DNA from: Metabacillus arenae
Lineage (GTDB): Bacteria > Bacillota > Bacilli > Bacillales > Bacillaceae
Length of the DNA stretch: 64,000 nucleotides
Assembly: GCF_014773385.1 (NCBI RefSeq)
Contig: NZ_JACXAI010000010.1
Coordinates: 1 to 64,000, forward strand
Direction of reading: 5' to 3'
The notes under the pieces were generated by a model that did no database searches, was not told the origin of the DNA, and saw only the letters and a list, made by a program, of their open reading frames with translations. This document shows, in pieces, positions 1 to 9,300 of this stretch. The translations under genes and the position numbers were made by a program. Positions within the stretch are counted from its first letter, which is position 1, and the number at the start of each line of letters is the position of its first letter.

Positions 1-95
1 AACTTCTGTCCTTTTTTCGCCATAAAAAATCACCCCTTAATTCAATATTGCCAAACTGTGGGTTTTTCAACATCTACTTTAAGGGGTGCAGTCTA
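1..95 (-). mobile_element. IS3 family (IS150-like) element, left end only
   Basis: On the minus strand the terminal sequence TAGACTGCACCCC (positions 95-83) resembles the TGTACTGCACCC end known for IS150. It is followed by a leader with an AAGGGGTGA ribosome site and an ATG at 23-21 that opens M-A-K-K-G-Q-K, a typical start of IS3-family OrfA helix-turn-helix proteins. The rest of the element lies outside the window. Assignment rests on a short stretch and on remembered terminal sequences. Confidence 0.5.
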
Positions 96-296
96 TTTTT
101 GCCCGGTTTTTCTTATTATTAGTTCTTGCAGCAACGTTTCTGCAGCCTTTGGGCTTAAAACAATTTTACCGTATGCCAAAGAAACATTTCGATCCGATAC
201 TTCTCCAGAAATCTGACAAGCTTTATTGTCATGTATTTTCGAAAAACGATCCCCTTTTCCCTTCCTATAATTACGATAAACATAGCGTTTTTCCTT
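93..296 (-). other. Open reading frame fragment abutting the IS end
   Basis: A minus-strand open frame of about 67 codons without an obvious start runs up to the insertion sequence, and its stop codon TAG is the first three bases of the IS terminus. The composition looks protein-like (it ends ...AYGKIVLSPKAAETLLQEL) but I do not recognise the family. It could be the 3' part of a gene cut by the IS, or chance. Confidence 0.25.
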
Positions 297-421
297 TTAA
301 AGGTATAATTTTAACTTAGCTTGATGGACATGTGCCAGGACTTCTGTAATCCATTATTCACGTTCATCCTAATATTAAAAAACTTCCTAACTATTAGGAA
401 AAAGTATAGGCTTGGTAAAGG

Positions 422-434
422 TGAAACGCTTACA
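422..434 (+). promoter_or_regulatory. cre-like site with one base missing
   Basis: TGAAACGCTTACA lies about 30 bases before the PRD regulator gene. It matches the catabolite-responsive element pattern TGAAAnCGCTTACA except for one missing central base. CcpA control of a sugar PTS operon would be expected, but the spacing defect makes binding doubtful. Confidence 0.3.
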
Positions 435-462
435 TTAATATAAATATGAGGAGGAAGTACTG

Positions 463-2328
463 ATGAAAAACCGTTACATTAAAATATTAGAACATTTAGC
501 ACAATCTGATAATGAATTTGTGAGTGGAAGCGAACTCGCTAATCTATTTAATGTAACGACAAGAACAATTAGAAATGACATTAGGGAAATAAATGCAAAT
601 TATTTAGATAAAGTAATAATAGCTGGTAATACTCAAAAAGGATATAAATTAGTTGGTGATTTATCAACTATTCATCAAAATGAAGATGATTACGAAGAAC
701 GAGCTTTTAACATAATAAAAACACTTTTATCTGAAACTGATTTTATAACTTATGATGAACTGGCAAAAAAGCTTTATTTTTCTACTCAAACAATTAGGAA
801 AGACGTACAAAAATTATTTCAAATAATCCAAGCCGAAAAACGGAACATTGAGGTTGAAGCAATTATTTTTCAAGGAATAAGGCTTAAGGGAAGTGAAGTA
901 GAAAAACGGCTATTACTAAAAAAATTAGTAACAACAAATTGTTTAAAGAGAATGTCGCTTGATGAAGGGCTGCAATACTATTTTGGTGATTGGTTTAGTC
1001 AGTCCTCAATTCAACTAGTATATTCTTGTATTGAAGAAGAAGTCACTAAGTATAATTTATTACTAAGCTCTCAAGAGCTATTCTCAATATGTGTGAACAT
1101 AATTATTAGTATAAAACGAGCAGGCCTTAATCAAAAAATTGCTGAAAAAGATATGAGGTTAGATAATACTAGCTTTGAAGAATTAAAAATAGCAAAGTTA
1201 ATACTTATTCGTTTAGCTAAGGAAATGAATGTACAGTTTAATGAATATGAATATCAGTATTTATGCTACTTGTTAATTACTTTGCAAATATTACCAAAGA
1301 ATAATGAAGTAATTGAGCATGAACACTCTGATGAAATAGAGGAAAAAGTAAAATCGGTTATAAAAAAAGTTTGGACTCGATATGGTTTTTCAAGTCGAAA
1401 GAATGAAAAGTTATTTAATGGATTATTGGTACATATTACAAAGTCATTATATCCACTAAAATATTACTTTCCTGTAGAGAATCCATTTATTTCTCAAATA
1501 AAGTCGGAATATTTGAATGCTTATAATATAGCAGTGGTTTTAGCGAAAGAATTACAATTTTGCTTAAATATAAAGATACCAGAAAATGAAATCGGTTACT
1601 TGACACTACATATTATGAATATTATCGAAAATTCCCAAGAAACAAGGAAAAGAATTGCAATTATTTATGGGAAAAATCCGTTAGTAGGTAAGCTGTTAGA
1701 AAGAAAAATAAATTTATATTTTCCAAATATTAAAATTGATGGTTTATTTGCAAATCATGAAACCCACTTACTTCCTGAAGGGATAGAAACTATAGTAACT
1801 ACTAGTGAAATCTTTGAAGAGCAGCACCTAAATGTGAAAAATTGTATTCGTGTTAGTGAAATGATTACAAATGAAGATATGAAGACTATTTCTATTCAAT
1901 TAAATCGTGGCTTACTTAAATACTATTTATCTCCGAATGATCTTTATTTCTTAGATGAAGAGAATCAAAAAGATTTATTGAAAGCCCTTACGAAGTTTGG
2001 CGATATTCAACATATGTATACAAGCATTAATGAAAGAGAAAAGATGTCGAGTACTAATATTGGAAATTTAGTGGCGATGCCGCATCCATTTGATTGTGGA
2101 AATAACAAAAAATTACGAGTGTTAGTGGCAATAAATAAACAAAAAATATTGTGGGGAGATAAAATGGCTCAAATTATCTTTCTATTTATCCCTCCAAAAA
2201 ATCAAAAGGTAAATAATACAAATTTTTTTGAAGAGATTCATGATGTGTTTAAGCAAACAAATATGACAGAAAAATTATTAAATGTAACAAATTATGATGA
2301 GTTTTTGGAAGTTTGGTCTTCCAAATAA
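463..2328 (+). CDS. PRD-domain transcriptional activator (LicR/MtlR type) of a PTS operon
   Basis: This 621-residue regulator would activate the aldolase-PTS genes that follow, with its activity set by PTS phosphorylation. In order it shows an HTH_11 winged helix (about 1-60), a second Mga-like helix-turn-helix (about 80-140), two PTS regulation domains (about 190-290 and 300-405, with conserved His in HITKSL and LTLHI), a GatB-like EIIB region (about 410-500) and an EIIA(Fru) region (about 500-621) with the phosphorylatable histidine in AMPHPF (His541). The EIIB-like part has no obvious active-site Cys at its start (IIYGKN). The start is backed by GAGGAGG eight bases upstream. The multi-domain layout means a DNA-binding activator, not an RNA antiterminator. 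The gene almost touches the aldolase gene, so the three genes probably form one operon. Confidence 0.88.
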   Translation: MKNRYIKILEHLAQSDNEFVSGSELANLFNVTTRTIRNDIREINANYLDKVIIAGNTQKGYKLVGDLSTIHQNEDDYEERAFNIIKTLLSETDFITYDELAKKLYFSTQTIRKDVQKLFQIIQAEKRNIEVEAIIFQGIRLKGSEVEKRLLLKKLVTTNCLKRMSLDEGLQYYFGDWFSQSSIQLVYSCIEEEVTKYNLLLSSQELFSICVNIIISIKRAGLNQKIAEKDMRLDNTSFEELKIAKLILIRLAKEMNVQFNEYEYQYLCYLLITLQILPKNNEVIEHEHSDEIEEKVKSVIKKVWTRYGFSSRKNEKLFNGLLVHITKSLYPLKYYFPVENPFISQIKSEYLNAYNIAVVLAKELQFCLNIKIPENEIGYLTLHIMNIIENSQETRKRIAIIYGKNPLVGKLLERKINLYFPNIKIDGLFANHETHLLPEGIETIVTTSEIFEEQHLNVKNCIRVSEMITNEDMKTISIQLNRGLLKYYLSPNDLYFLDEENQKDLLKALTKFGDIQHMYTSINEREKMSSTNIGNLVAMPHPFDCGNNKKLRVLVAINKQKILWGDKMAQIIFLFIPPKNQKVNNTNFFEEIHDVFKQTNMTEKLLNVTNYDEFLEVWSSK

Positions 2329-2345
2329 TATTAGGAGGAATAGAA

Positions 2346-3224
2346 ATGTTAGTTAATATGAAAGATTTACTTAAAGTAGCTTATGAGAATAAATTTGCAG
2401 TTGGGTCATTTAATGTTGCAAATAGCGAATTTGTCAAAGTTATAGTAAGTGCTGCAGAGGAGCAAAAATCTCCAGCTATACTTCAAATTCATCCGAATGA
2501 AATTAATTTAGTGACAGATGAATTTGTGGTATATGTACGAGAGGCGGCGTCAAAGTCTAAAGTTCCTTTTGTGATTCATTTAGATCACGGGGCAACAATC
2601 GAAGATATTACTCGATCTATTAGAAATGGCTATACGTCTGTGATGATGGATGCGTCACATTTACCATTTGAGGAAAATATTGCATTAACAAAAAGAGCAG
2701 TAGAACTTGCTCATATGGTAGGTGTGTCTGTAGAAGGTGAACTGGGTACTATTGGAAGTAATGAGGGTAGTTCAGAAGGCGGAGCAGATGAGATTTTATA
2801 TACGAATCCTGATGAAGCAGCTATTTTCGTTGAAAAAACAGGAATTGATACCCTTGCTGTTGCTGTTGGAACTTCACATGGCTTATATCCAAAAAAGAAA
2901 GATCACTCTATTAAAATTGATCGATTGATGAAGATTCATGAAAAAGTAAACATTCCTTTAGTTCTTCACGGTGGATCAGACAACCCGGATGAGGAAATAA
3001 GAGAAGCTGTGAAACATGGTATTGCCAAAATTAATTTATCAACAGATATGAAGAGAGCGTTTTATAACCAATTAAGAGTTACTCTGGATGAAAATCCATA
3101 TGCATATGAACCAGATCTCTTAATGCCTGAAGCATCGAAGGCAGCTATTGAATTAGTAAAGAAAAAAATGGATCTATTCGGTTCAACTGGAAAAGCATCA
3201 CTCTATAAATTAGGAGAAATTTAA
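2346..3224 (+). CDS. Class II ketose-bisphosphate aldolase (fructose/tagatose-bisphosphate aldolase family)
   Basis: The 292-residue protein belongs to the zinc-dependent class II aldolases that split ketose 1,6-bisphosphates into glyceraldehyde-3-phosphate and dihydroxyacetone phosphate. Visible family signatures are HLDHG (zinc histidine), VEGELGTIG, LHGGSD and the phosphate-binding AKINLSTD stretch. I start the gene at the ATG at 2346 because AGGAGG lies seven bases before it; a longer frame beginning inside the regulator gene has no ribosome site. Lying between a PRD regulator and a fructose-type PTS, it probably processes the bisphosphate made from the imported sugar. The exact sugar (fructose, tagatose or another ketose) cannot be told from sequence. 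Confidence 0.88.
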   Translation: MLVNMKDLLKVAYENKFAVGSFNVANSEFVKVIVSAAEEQKSPAILQIHPNEINLVTDEFVVYVREAASKSKVPFVIHLDHGATIEDITRSIRNGYTSVMMDASHLPFEENIALTKRAVELAHMVGVSVEGELGTIGSNEGSSEGGADEILYTNPDEAAIFVEKTGIDTLAVAVGTSHGLYPKKKDHSIKIDRLMKIHEKVNIPLVLHGGSDNPDEEIREAVKHGIAKINLSTDMKRAFYNQLRVTLDENPYAYEPDLLMPEASKAAIELVKKKMDLFGSTGKASLYKLGEI

Positions 3225-3239
3225 GAGGAGGGATCATAT

Positions 3240-5161
3240 ATGAAAACTTCTAGTATCTTAAGGGCGGAAAACATAATATTAGATCTAGTTGCTGAAACGA
3301 AAGAGGACTTAATTAATGAGCTTGCAGAAAAATTAAATAAAAACGGCTATTTACATGATCTTAAACAATTTAAACAGGATATTTGGGCTCGTGAAGATCA
3401 GGTTCCAACAGAAGTAGGGTTTGGTATTGCTATTCCACATGCAAAATCTGCTGGAGTCAAATCGCCTGCTATTATTATGGGAAGATCTTTAAGTGGAATT
3501 AAGTATAGTTCAGAAAAATGTAATTTATTTTTCATGATAGCAGCCGGCAAAGATTCTTCAACTAAGCACTTAAAAACTCTATCTAAAATCTCCACTTTTC
3601 TAATGGATGAAACCTTTAGAGCTAAGCTTATTCTTGCCAAAGATAGTCATGAAGTTGTCCAGCTATTTGCAAATGCTGAAGAAAAAATGGTACAAGTAGA
3701 TACGAATGATAAGAAGTATTTTGGTAAGAAATTGGTCGGAGTTACTGGATGCCCTACTGGAATAGCACATACATTTATGGCTGCAGAAGCTTTAAAAAAT
3801 GCTGCTGAGGAGCTTGGTGTTCAAATAAAAGTTCAAACCAATGGATCAACGGGTATACAGAACAGATTAACTCAAGAAGATATTAATGAAGCAGACGGCA
3901 TAATTGTTGCTGCAGATATTAAAGTGGACATGGATGAATTTGGTGATCGTAAAGTTATTAAAACGTCTGTTAAAAATGGTATACATCATGCAAAGGATTT
4001 AATTGAAGATGCTATTTCTGGAAAAGGTACGGTTTTAAATCAGGGGAACAACAAGTTAAAGGAAGCAAAAGAGAAAACACGATTAAAACAACCTAAAATA
4101 TATAGCCATATAATGAATGGGGTATCTTTTATGATTCCATTTGTTGTAGCTGGCGGTATATTAATCGCAATCTCCTTTATGTTTGGCATTAATGCTTCTG
4201 ACCCGGCAAGCTCAGAATATAATGCATTCGCTGCTTTTCTAGGTACAGCAGGGGGGAGCGCTGCCTTCGCACTAATGGTTCCAGTACTAGCAGGATATAT
4301 TGCGTATAGTATTGCTGATCGTCCAGGTTTAGCACCAGGTATGATTGGTGGTATGATGGCAACCCTTGGTGGTTCAGGATTTTTAGGTGGTATGATTGCA
4401 GGTTTTATTGCTGGGTATACAATCTTAGGATTGAAAAAATTATTAAAAGGCATTCCAGATTCATTACAAAGTCTTTCACCGGTGCTTATTCTTCCTTTAT
4501 TGGGTACGTTTGTAACAGCCTTTATTATGCACTTTGTAATTAATAGTCCGATGGCGTGGATTAATGAGTCCTTACAAGGTTGGTTAAATGGTTTAACTGG
4601 TTCGAATGCAATTTTATTAGGAGCGCTTTTGGCAGGAATGATGGCATCAGATATGGGCGGCCCTATTAATAAAACAGCATCAGCATTTGGCTTAGCGATG
4701 TTTGCAAATCATATTTACGAACCATCTGCTGCACTAATGGTTGGAGGGATGGTTCCTCCATTAGGGATTGCATTAGCTACAACACTATTTAAAATAAATT
4801 CTCACTTGAAGAACACAATGCAGGAAAAGCAGCTTATATTATGGGGGCATCTTTTATTACTGAAGCAGCAATTCCTTTTGCTGCAAGTGATCCATTAAGA
4901 ATAATTCCAGCAAATATTGTTGGTTCAGCAATTGGTGGAGGGATTTGTATGGCATTAGGAATTTCTTTACAGGCTCCTCATGGTGGAATCTTTGTAATTC
5001 CTATTGCTGCAAGCAGTCCATTGCTATACATTGTATGTATTTTAATTGGTTCAATTATTACAGCTTGTATAATTGGGGTATTAAAAAAACCTGTTTACAG
5101 AGCACAAGGTAATACTAGTGGGAAGTCAGAAAATAAAACAGTAGCAATTAAAGCAGTATAA
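3240..5161 (+). pseudogene. PTS fructose-family EIIABC, frameshifted in the EIIC domain
   Basis: The gene encodes a fused PTS permease that imports and phosphorylates a ketose. EIIA (about 1-145) has its active His67 in IAIPHAKS; EIIB (about 163-255) has Cys171 in TGCPTGIAHTF; EIIC begins near residue 280 with many membrane segments. The first frame runs to a stop at 4898, but the conserved EIIC sequence switches frame near 4791-4800 (an A-rich run) and continues as FSLEEHNAGKAAYIMGASF to a stop at 5161. One missing A would account for this. The combined length, about 640 residues, is normal for the family. Either the gene is broken, or this is a sequencing error in a homopolymer; recoding is possible but less likely. 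It starts 15 bases after the aldolase gene, behind GAGGAGGG. Confidence 0.82.
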
Positions 5162-5241
5162 TTTATACGAGTGAAAAATGACATCGGTACTGTACGGGGC
5201 TACTGAAAAGTCCCTTCACAAAACTAATGGTAGATCCCTTG

Positions 5242-5280
5242 AAAATCCTCTTAAGAATAAATATATTCTCAAGGGGATTT
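5242..5280. terminator. Bidirectional terminator between convergent genes
   Basis: The inverted repeat AAATCCTCTTAAGAATA / TATTCTCAAGGGGATTT lies between the convergent PTS gene and the siderophore permease gene and would end transcription from both sides. Confidence 0.7.
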
Positions 5281-5305
5281 ATAGTTACTGTCCCATTTTC
5301 CATCC

Positions 5306-6313
5306 TCACTTCTTCAATAACAAATACATAAAATAAGGTGCACCAATTAATGCAACCATAATTCCAGCTGGAATTCCTTCAGGCCCAACTAAATTCCGTC
5401 CGACCGTGTCTGCAAGCAATAGCAGCCATCCGCCAATCAGGACGGCGATAGGGATGAATAGTTGATTTCTTGGTCCTACTAAAGCTTTTGCAATATGGGG
5501 GGCCATTAGTCCGATAAATGTAATTCCACCTGTGACTGAGACTGCAGCGGAAGCCAGGGCAACAGCTGTTAACATTAATACGATACGTTCTTTTTCGACT
5601 CTTACTCCAACGCCGATTGCCACAGGTTCGTTTAGGCCAAGGAGGTTTAATCGATTTGCTTTGTACAAAGTAAACGGAATGAATATGGCTAGCCATGGAA
5701 GGATTGCCCAAATAAAAGGCCAATCTGAACCCCAAATATTTCCGGCTATCCATTTTACGATAAAGTCAACTTTTGTCCGTTCAGCAGATGAGATTAGGAC
5801 AATCATCAGCCCTGAAAGCGCCATTGAAAACCCGATTCCGACCAGTACTAATTTTACTGGTTGCAGGCCAGCATTTCTGCTGTACGAAAACACATATATA
5901 AGGCATGCCGTTATTAAAGCACCGGCGAAAGCGACAAGTGGGAGCAAATAAACAAAAGATCCTGCCTCTATGGGAAAGAATAAAAAGAAAACAGCAATGG
6001 CAACACCTGCCCCAGAGTTAATTCCTATAATTCCGGGATCGGCCAAATCATTTCTGGTTATTCCTTGTAAAATAGCACCAGATAATGCAAGTGCCATTCC
6101 AGCAAGCAGTGTAATGATCATCCGCGGTAATCGAATCGAAAATAAAACAAATTCTTCTTTAAACGATCCTTGACCGAGAAGGGTCGGAAGCAGTCTGTCA
6201 TAAGAAAGGGAGGAGTAACCAATTCCCATCCCCAAAATGATTGAAATCGTAATAAGTGCTAGTAAAATACATAGAATGATGCGCTGTTTTTTTAGTAAAG
6301 CTTGTTGAATCAT
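5306..6313 (-). CDS. Iron-siderophore ABC transporter permease (FecCD family)
   Basis: This 335-residue integral membrane protein is one half of the BtuC/FecCD-type channel that moves ferric siderophores inward. It has about nine to ten hydrophobic segments and the family signatures GAILQGITRNDLADPGIIG near residue 85 and GFIGLMAPH-like TFIGLMAPHIAK near residue 265, the region that contacts the ATPase. Its start overlaps the stop of the upstream permease gene by four bases (ATGA), a sign of coupled translation. It is the last gene of the Fur-controlled operon. Confidence 0.9.
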   Translation of the reverse strand: MIQQALLKKQRIILCILLALITISIILGMGIGYSSLSYDRLLPTLLGQGSFKEEFVLFSIRLPRMIITLLAGMALALSGAILQGITRNDLADPGIIGINSGAGVAIAVFFLFFPIEAGSFVYLLPLVAFAGALITACLIYVFSYSRNAGLQPVKLVLVGIGFSMALSGLMIVLISSAERTKVDFIVKWIAGNIWGSDWPFIWAILPWLAIFIPFTLYKANRLNLLGLNEPVAIGVGVRVEKERIVLMLTAVALASAAVSVTGGITFIGLMAPHIAKALVGPRNQLFIPIAVLIGGWLLLLADTVGRNLVGPEGIPAGIMVALIGAPYFMYLLLKK

Positions 6314-7320
6314 GAGAATGCTTTCCCTCCTTTATGCACGATGAACAGGAAGAAAGGTAAACCCATCAACGCAATAATGGCTGCCACCGGTGTTTCATAT
6401 GGAGAATTGATGGTCCTGCCTAGTGTATCGGCCAACAGCATAAAAGACGCTCCTGCTACTGCCGACATTGGTATGATAAAACGGTAATCCGTTCCAACAA
6501 TGGAGCGGACGATATGAGGAACCATTAACCCTATAAAAGCCATATTCCCGACTAGTGCAACAGAAGCGCCTGCGAGTAGAATGATGACAATAAAAAGGAT
6601 CGTTTTTATTCGTGTTATTTTTTGTCCTAATCCAACTGCAACTTCCTCGCTTAAACTAAGAATGGTAAGCTGTCTGGAGCAGAAAAGAGAAATAAGAATT
6701 CCTATTGACATAAAGGGAACGATTACTTGGAGCTGGCTCCATGAAGTGCCGATCATTCCACCGGCAGTCCACATCGATACATCTTTTGATATTTTAAAAT
6801 AAATACCAATACCTTCTGAGATAGCGTATAAGAATGCAGATACAGCAGCTCCGGCCAATACAATCCGGAGAGGGGAAAACCCGCCCTTTTTCATCGACCC
6901 GATGCCGAAAACCATAATTGCTCCGACAGCAGCTCCAATAAAGCAAGCAACCATAATACCTAAATAATTTGTTGAAGGGATAAATGCAACAGTAATTGCC
7001 AATGCTGCATTAGCTCCAGCAGTTAATCCAAGCAAACCTGGATCAGCAAGGGGATTTCTCGTTAATCCTTGCATAATAGCACCGGAAACGGCCAGGGAAG
7101 CGCCAACAAAAATCCCGGCAATTTCACGCGGCAAGCGAATTTCTTGGATGATCGAAATCTTATCACTAGAAGCACTAAAGGTAATTGCCTGCCAAACGTC
7201 TTTAACTGAGGTATCTGCAGCTCCGAATACCATAGCAATCACAAACATTCCAATAAACCCAAGCAATCCTATTATAAATTTAAACACAAATGGAATCGAA
7301 GGTTGATTTTCTTTCGTCAT
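6310..7320 (-). CDS. Iron-siderophore ABC transporter permease (FecCD family), first subunit
   Basis: A 336-residue FecCD permease that pairs with the next gene to form the membrane channel. It shows the family motifs GAIMQGLTRNPLADPGLLG near residue 85 and FIGLMVPHIVR near residue 265, with about ten membrane segments. It lies 71 bases downstream of the binding-protein gene, with an intercistronic hairpin between, and overlaps the second permease gene by four bases. Confidence 0.9.
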   Translation of the reverse strand: MTKENQPSIPFVFKFIIGLLGFIGMFVIAMVFGAADTSVKDVWQAITFSASSDKISIIQEIRLPREIAGIFVGASLAVSGAIMQGLTRNPLADPGLLGLTAGANAALAITVAFIPSTNYLGIMVACFIGAAVGAIMVFGIGSMKKGGFSPLRIVLAGAAVSAFLYAISEGIGIYFKISKDVSMWTAGGMIGTSWSQLQVIVPFMSIGILISLFCSRQLTILSLSEEVAVGLGQKITRIKTILFIVIILLAGASVALVGNMAFIGLMVPHIVRSIVGTDYRFIIPMSAVAGASFMLLADTLGRTINSPYETPVAAIIALMGLPFFLFIVHKGGKAFS

Positions 7321-7355
7321 CAGTCTCTCATCTTTTCTTTTATAGAATAAAGGAA

Positions 7356-7382
7356 AAGGAACTCTTAAGATAAGAATTCCTT
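7356..7382 (-). terminator. Intercistronic hairpin between binding protein and permease genes
   Basis: AAGGAATTCTTA and TAAGAGTTCCTT form a stem directly after the binding-protein stop codon. Such partial terminators commonly let the binding protein be made in excess over the permeases; here that role is inferred. Confidence 0.5.
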
Positions 7383-7391
7383 CTTGTAGTT

Positions 7392-8315
7392 TTACTTTCC
7401 AAGAAAGCTTTTAATAAAGTAGTCTAGTTGGAAATCTAACGTTAATGGGTCATTAAAGTAGAATTCTTTTGCATTTACTTCAAATACTTGATTATTTTGA
7501 ACAGCTGGAATATTTTTGTATGTTTCTGTTTCTTGGAATGAATTGTCTATGTCAGGGTTTTTACTAAAGATTATATAGTCACCAGCATATTCAGGCAGAA
7601 CCTCTGTTGAAAGGGCATAGTATCCGTCCTTTAAAGCCATTTCTTTTACCTTTTCAGGCATTTTTAGTTTCATTTCTTGATAAAGAATTTCTGTTCCGCG
7701 TCCCCAGTTGTCTCCGAATACGTAAAGCTGTTTATCAAAATTTTCAATGACAGAAACAGTAGTGTCTTCCCCGATTTTTGCTTTAATGTCTTCACCAGCC
7801 GTTTGTGCACGTTTTTTGAAGTCATCTATCCAAGTTTGTGCTTCCTTTTCTTTATTTAATAGTTTGCCAATTTCCAAGTGTTGAGTTAAATAATCTACTT
7901 TTCCGTATGTATACGTAACGGTTGGAGCAATTTCCTTTAATTTATCGATGTTTTTTATATTGGATAAACCGATAATCAAATCCGGTTCTAATTCAATAAT
8001 TTTTTCTAAGCTTGTGTCTGAAACTTCTTCAACATTCTTTAATTCATCAGCAAAACGCGGGTTCATTTTCGACCATGAATCTACACCAACAAGATTTACA
8101 TCTAAAGCCATGACGTTACCTGCGAAAGAAGAAAGGACAACAACACGCTGTGGATCGGCAGGAACTTCGATTGGCCCATTTTCAGATTGGTAAGTGATTG
8201 TCTCAGATTTTTTTTCCTCTGAAGCTGAGGTATCCGCTTTTCCAGTTGACTCGCTGCTGCAAGCACTAGTAATTAACACTAATAGAAGAATAAAGGGGAT
8301 CAATAGCTTTTTCAT
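7392..8315 (-). CDS. Siderophore-binding lipoprotein of an iron ABC transporter
   Basis: This is the extracellular receptor of the iron uptake system. The N-terminus has a lysine-charged start, a hydrophobic stretch and the lipobox ITSAC, so it is processed and anchored as a lipoprotein. The mature part is a class III periplasmic-binding fold (PeripBP_2) with the usual PQRVVVLSS entry and an ELEPDLIIG motif. The sequence is reminiscent of the B. subtilis YfiY/FeuA receptors for hydroxamate or catecholate siderophores, but the ligand cannot be fixed from sequence. I prefer the second ATG at 8315, nine bases from AAGGAG, over the one at 8321, which would leave only three. The start lies inside the ATPase gene. 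Confidence 0.88.
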   Translation of the reverse strand: MKKLLIPFILLLVLITSACSSESTGKADTSASEEKKSETITYQSENGPIEVPADPQRVVVLSSFAGNVMALDVNLVGVDSWSKMNPRFADELKNVEEVSDTSLEKIIELEPDLIIGLSNIKNIDKLKEIAPTVTYTYGKVDYLTQHLEIGKLLNKEKEAQTWIDDFKKRAQTAGEDIKAKIGEDTTVSVIENFDKQLYVFGDNWGRGTEILYQEMKLKMPEKVKEMALKDGYYALSTEVLPEYAGDYIIFSKNPDIDNSFQETETYKNIPAVQNNQVFEVNAKEFYFNDPLTLDFQLDYFIKSFLGK

Positions 8316-9111
8316 GTTCATGTTCTCCTTTTAATAAATTGTATGTGATACACATTGGTTTGTTTGTTCGGGGATCACGTCCGATTTGAGCATCAATATG
8401 AAATACTTTTTTTAGCACGTTATGATTCATCACTTCCTCACAATTCCCAGCCTTTACTACGTTTCCGTCTTTTAAGGCAATAATATAATCAGCAAATCGA
8501 GCTGCCTGGTTTAAATCATGAAGAACCATGATGATTGTACGTTCCTGTTCAATATTCAGCTGCTGCAAAAGCTCTAAAACTTCCAGTTGATGTGCCATGT
8601 CTAAATAGGTTGTTGGTTCATCAAGGAAGATAATATCCGTTTCTTGTGCAAGTGCCATGGCAATCCATACCCGCTGGCGCTGGCCTCCTGACAGAGCATC
8701 CACTGGTCGAAACTTAAAGTCTATTGTGCCTGTAACTTCAAGGGCCCAGTCAATCACTTCATAATCTTTTTTTGTTAAGCGTCCAAAGCCTTTTTGATAC
8801 GGAAAGCGGCCATAGGATACTAGCTCGCCTACAGTTAAACCGCTTGCACTTTCTGGTGTTTGAGGAAGAATCGCCATTTTTTTAGCAAGTATCTTTGTGT
8901 TTTCTCTCGCGATATTTTCACCATCTAAAATGACAGATCCAGATTGAAGAGAAATAATACGAGTAATGGCTTTCAATAGTGTAGATTTCCCACAGCCATT
9001 TGGACCGATGATTGTTGTGATTTTATTATCGGGGATTTTTAAACTAAGATCTTTTAAAATTAAACGTTCTCCATAGCCAATGTTTAGGTTATTTGTATAA
9101 AGGCGGGTCAT
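8266..9111 (-). CDS. Iron-siderophore ABC transporter ATP-binding protein (FecE/FhuC type)
   Basis: The cytoplasmic ATPase powers ferric siderophore import. It carries Walker A GPNGCGKSTLL, the Q-loop in LPQTPE, signature LSGGQRQRVWIAMAL, Walker B IIFLDEPTTYLD and the switch histidine in VLHDLN. I start it at the ATG at 9111, which has GGAGG six bases upstream; a longer frame to 9153 would run into the Fur box. The 281-residue product is slightly longer than usual for the family, and its 3' end overlaps the binding-protein gene by about 50 bases. It is the first gene of the four-gene operon. Confidence 0.9.
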   Translation of the reverse strand: MTRLYTNNLNIGYGERLILKDLSLKIPDNKITTIIGPNGCGKSTLLKAITRIISLQSGSVILDGENIARENTKILAKKMAILPQTPESASGLTVGELVSYGRFPYQKGFGRLTKKDYEVIDWALEVTGTIDFKFRPVDALSGGQRQRVWIAMALAQETDIIFLDEPTTYLDMAHQLEVLELLQQLNIEQERTIIMVLHDLNQAARFADYIIALKDGNVVKAGNCEEVMNHNVLKKVFHIDAQIGRDPRTNKPMCITYNLLKGEHEHEKAIDPLYSSISVNY

Positions 9112-9153
9112 TTTAAACCTCCATTTGTTTGAGAATGGGGAGATACAAACCAA

Positions 9154-9168
9154 TGATAATGATTATCA
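9154..9168. promoter_or_regulatory. Fur box upstream of the siderophore operon
   Basis: TGATAATGATTATCA is a perfect 7-1-7 inverted repeat matching the Bacillus Fur consensus. It sits about 43 bases before the ATPase start, so iron-replete Fur should shut the operon off. Confidence 0.9.
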
Positions 9169-9254
9169 ATTTCATAATTTACTATAATTTAATCTTTCTT
9201 TGGTGTCAACTGGTATTTTTGTGGTCAAAAGGGAAGAAGTAGTGTATATTTAAT

Positions 9255-9269
9255 TGAGAATGATAATCA
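9255..9269. promoter_or_regulatory. Fur box upstream of the ferredoxin-NADP reductase gene
   Basis: TGAGAATGATAATCA matches the 7-1-7 Fur consensus with one mismatch in each arm and lies about 30 bases before the start at 9301. The divergent siderophore operon has its own box 86 bases away, so both directions should respond to iron. Confidence 0.82.
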
Positions 9270-9300
9270 TTTACTTCAGTTAGCATAGGGGTGAACCGAA

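Noticed and set aside
86-319. 77-codon plus-strand frame with a hydrophobic start
   Set aside because: It begins inside the IS terminus, has no ribosome site, and the opposite strand has a more protein-like frame.
4040-4453. 137-codon minus-strand frame, Pro/Ile/Ala-rich
   Set aside because: Shadow of the Gly/Ala-rich EIIC coding sequence.
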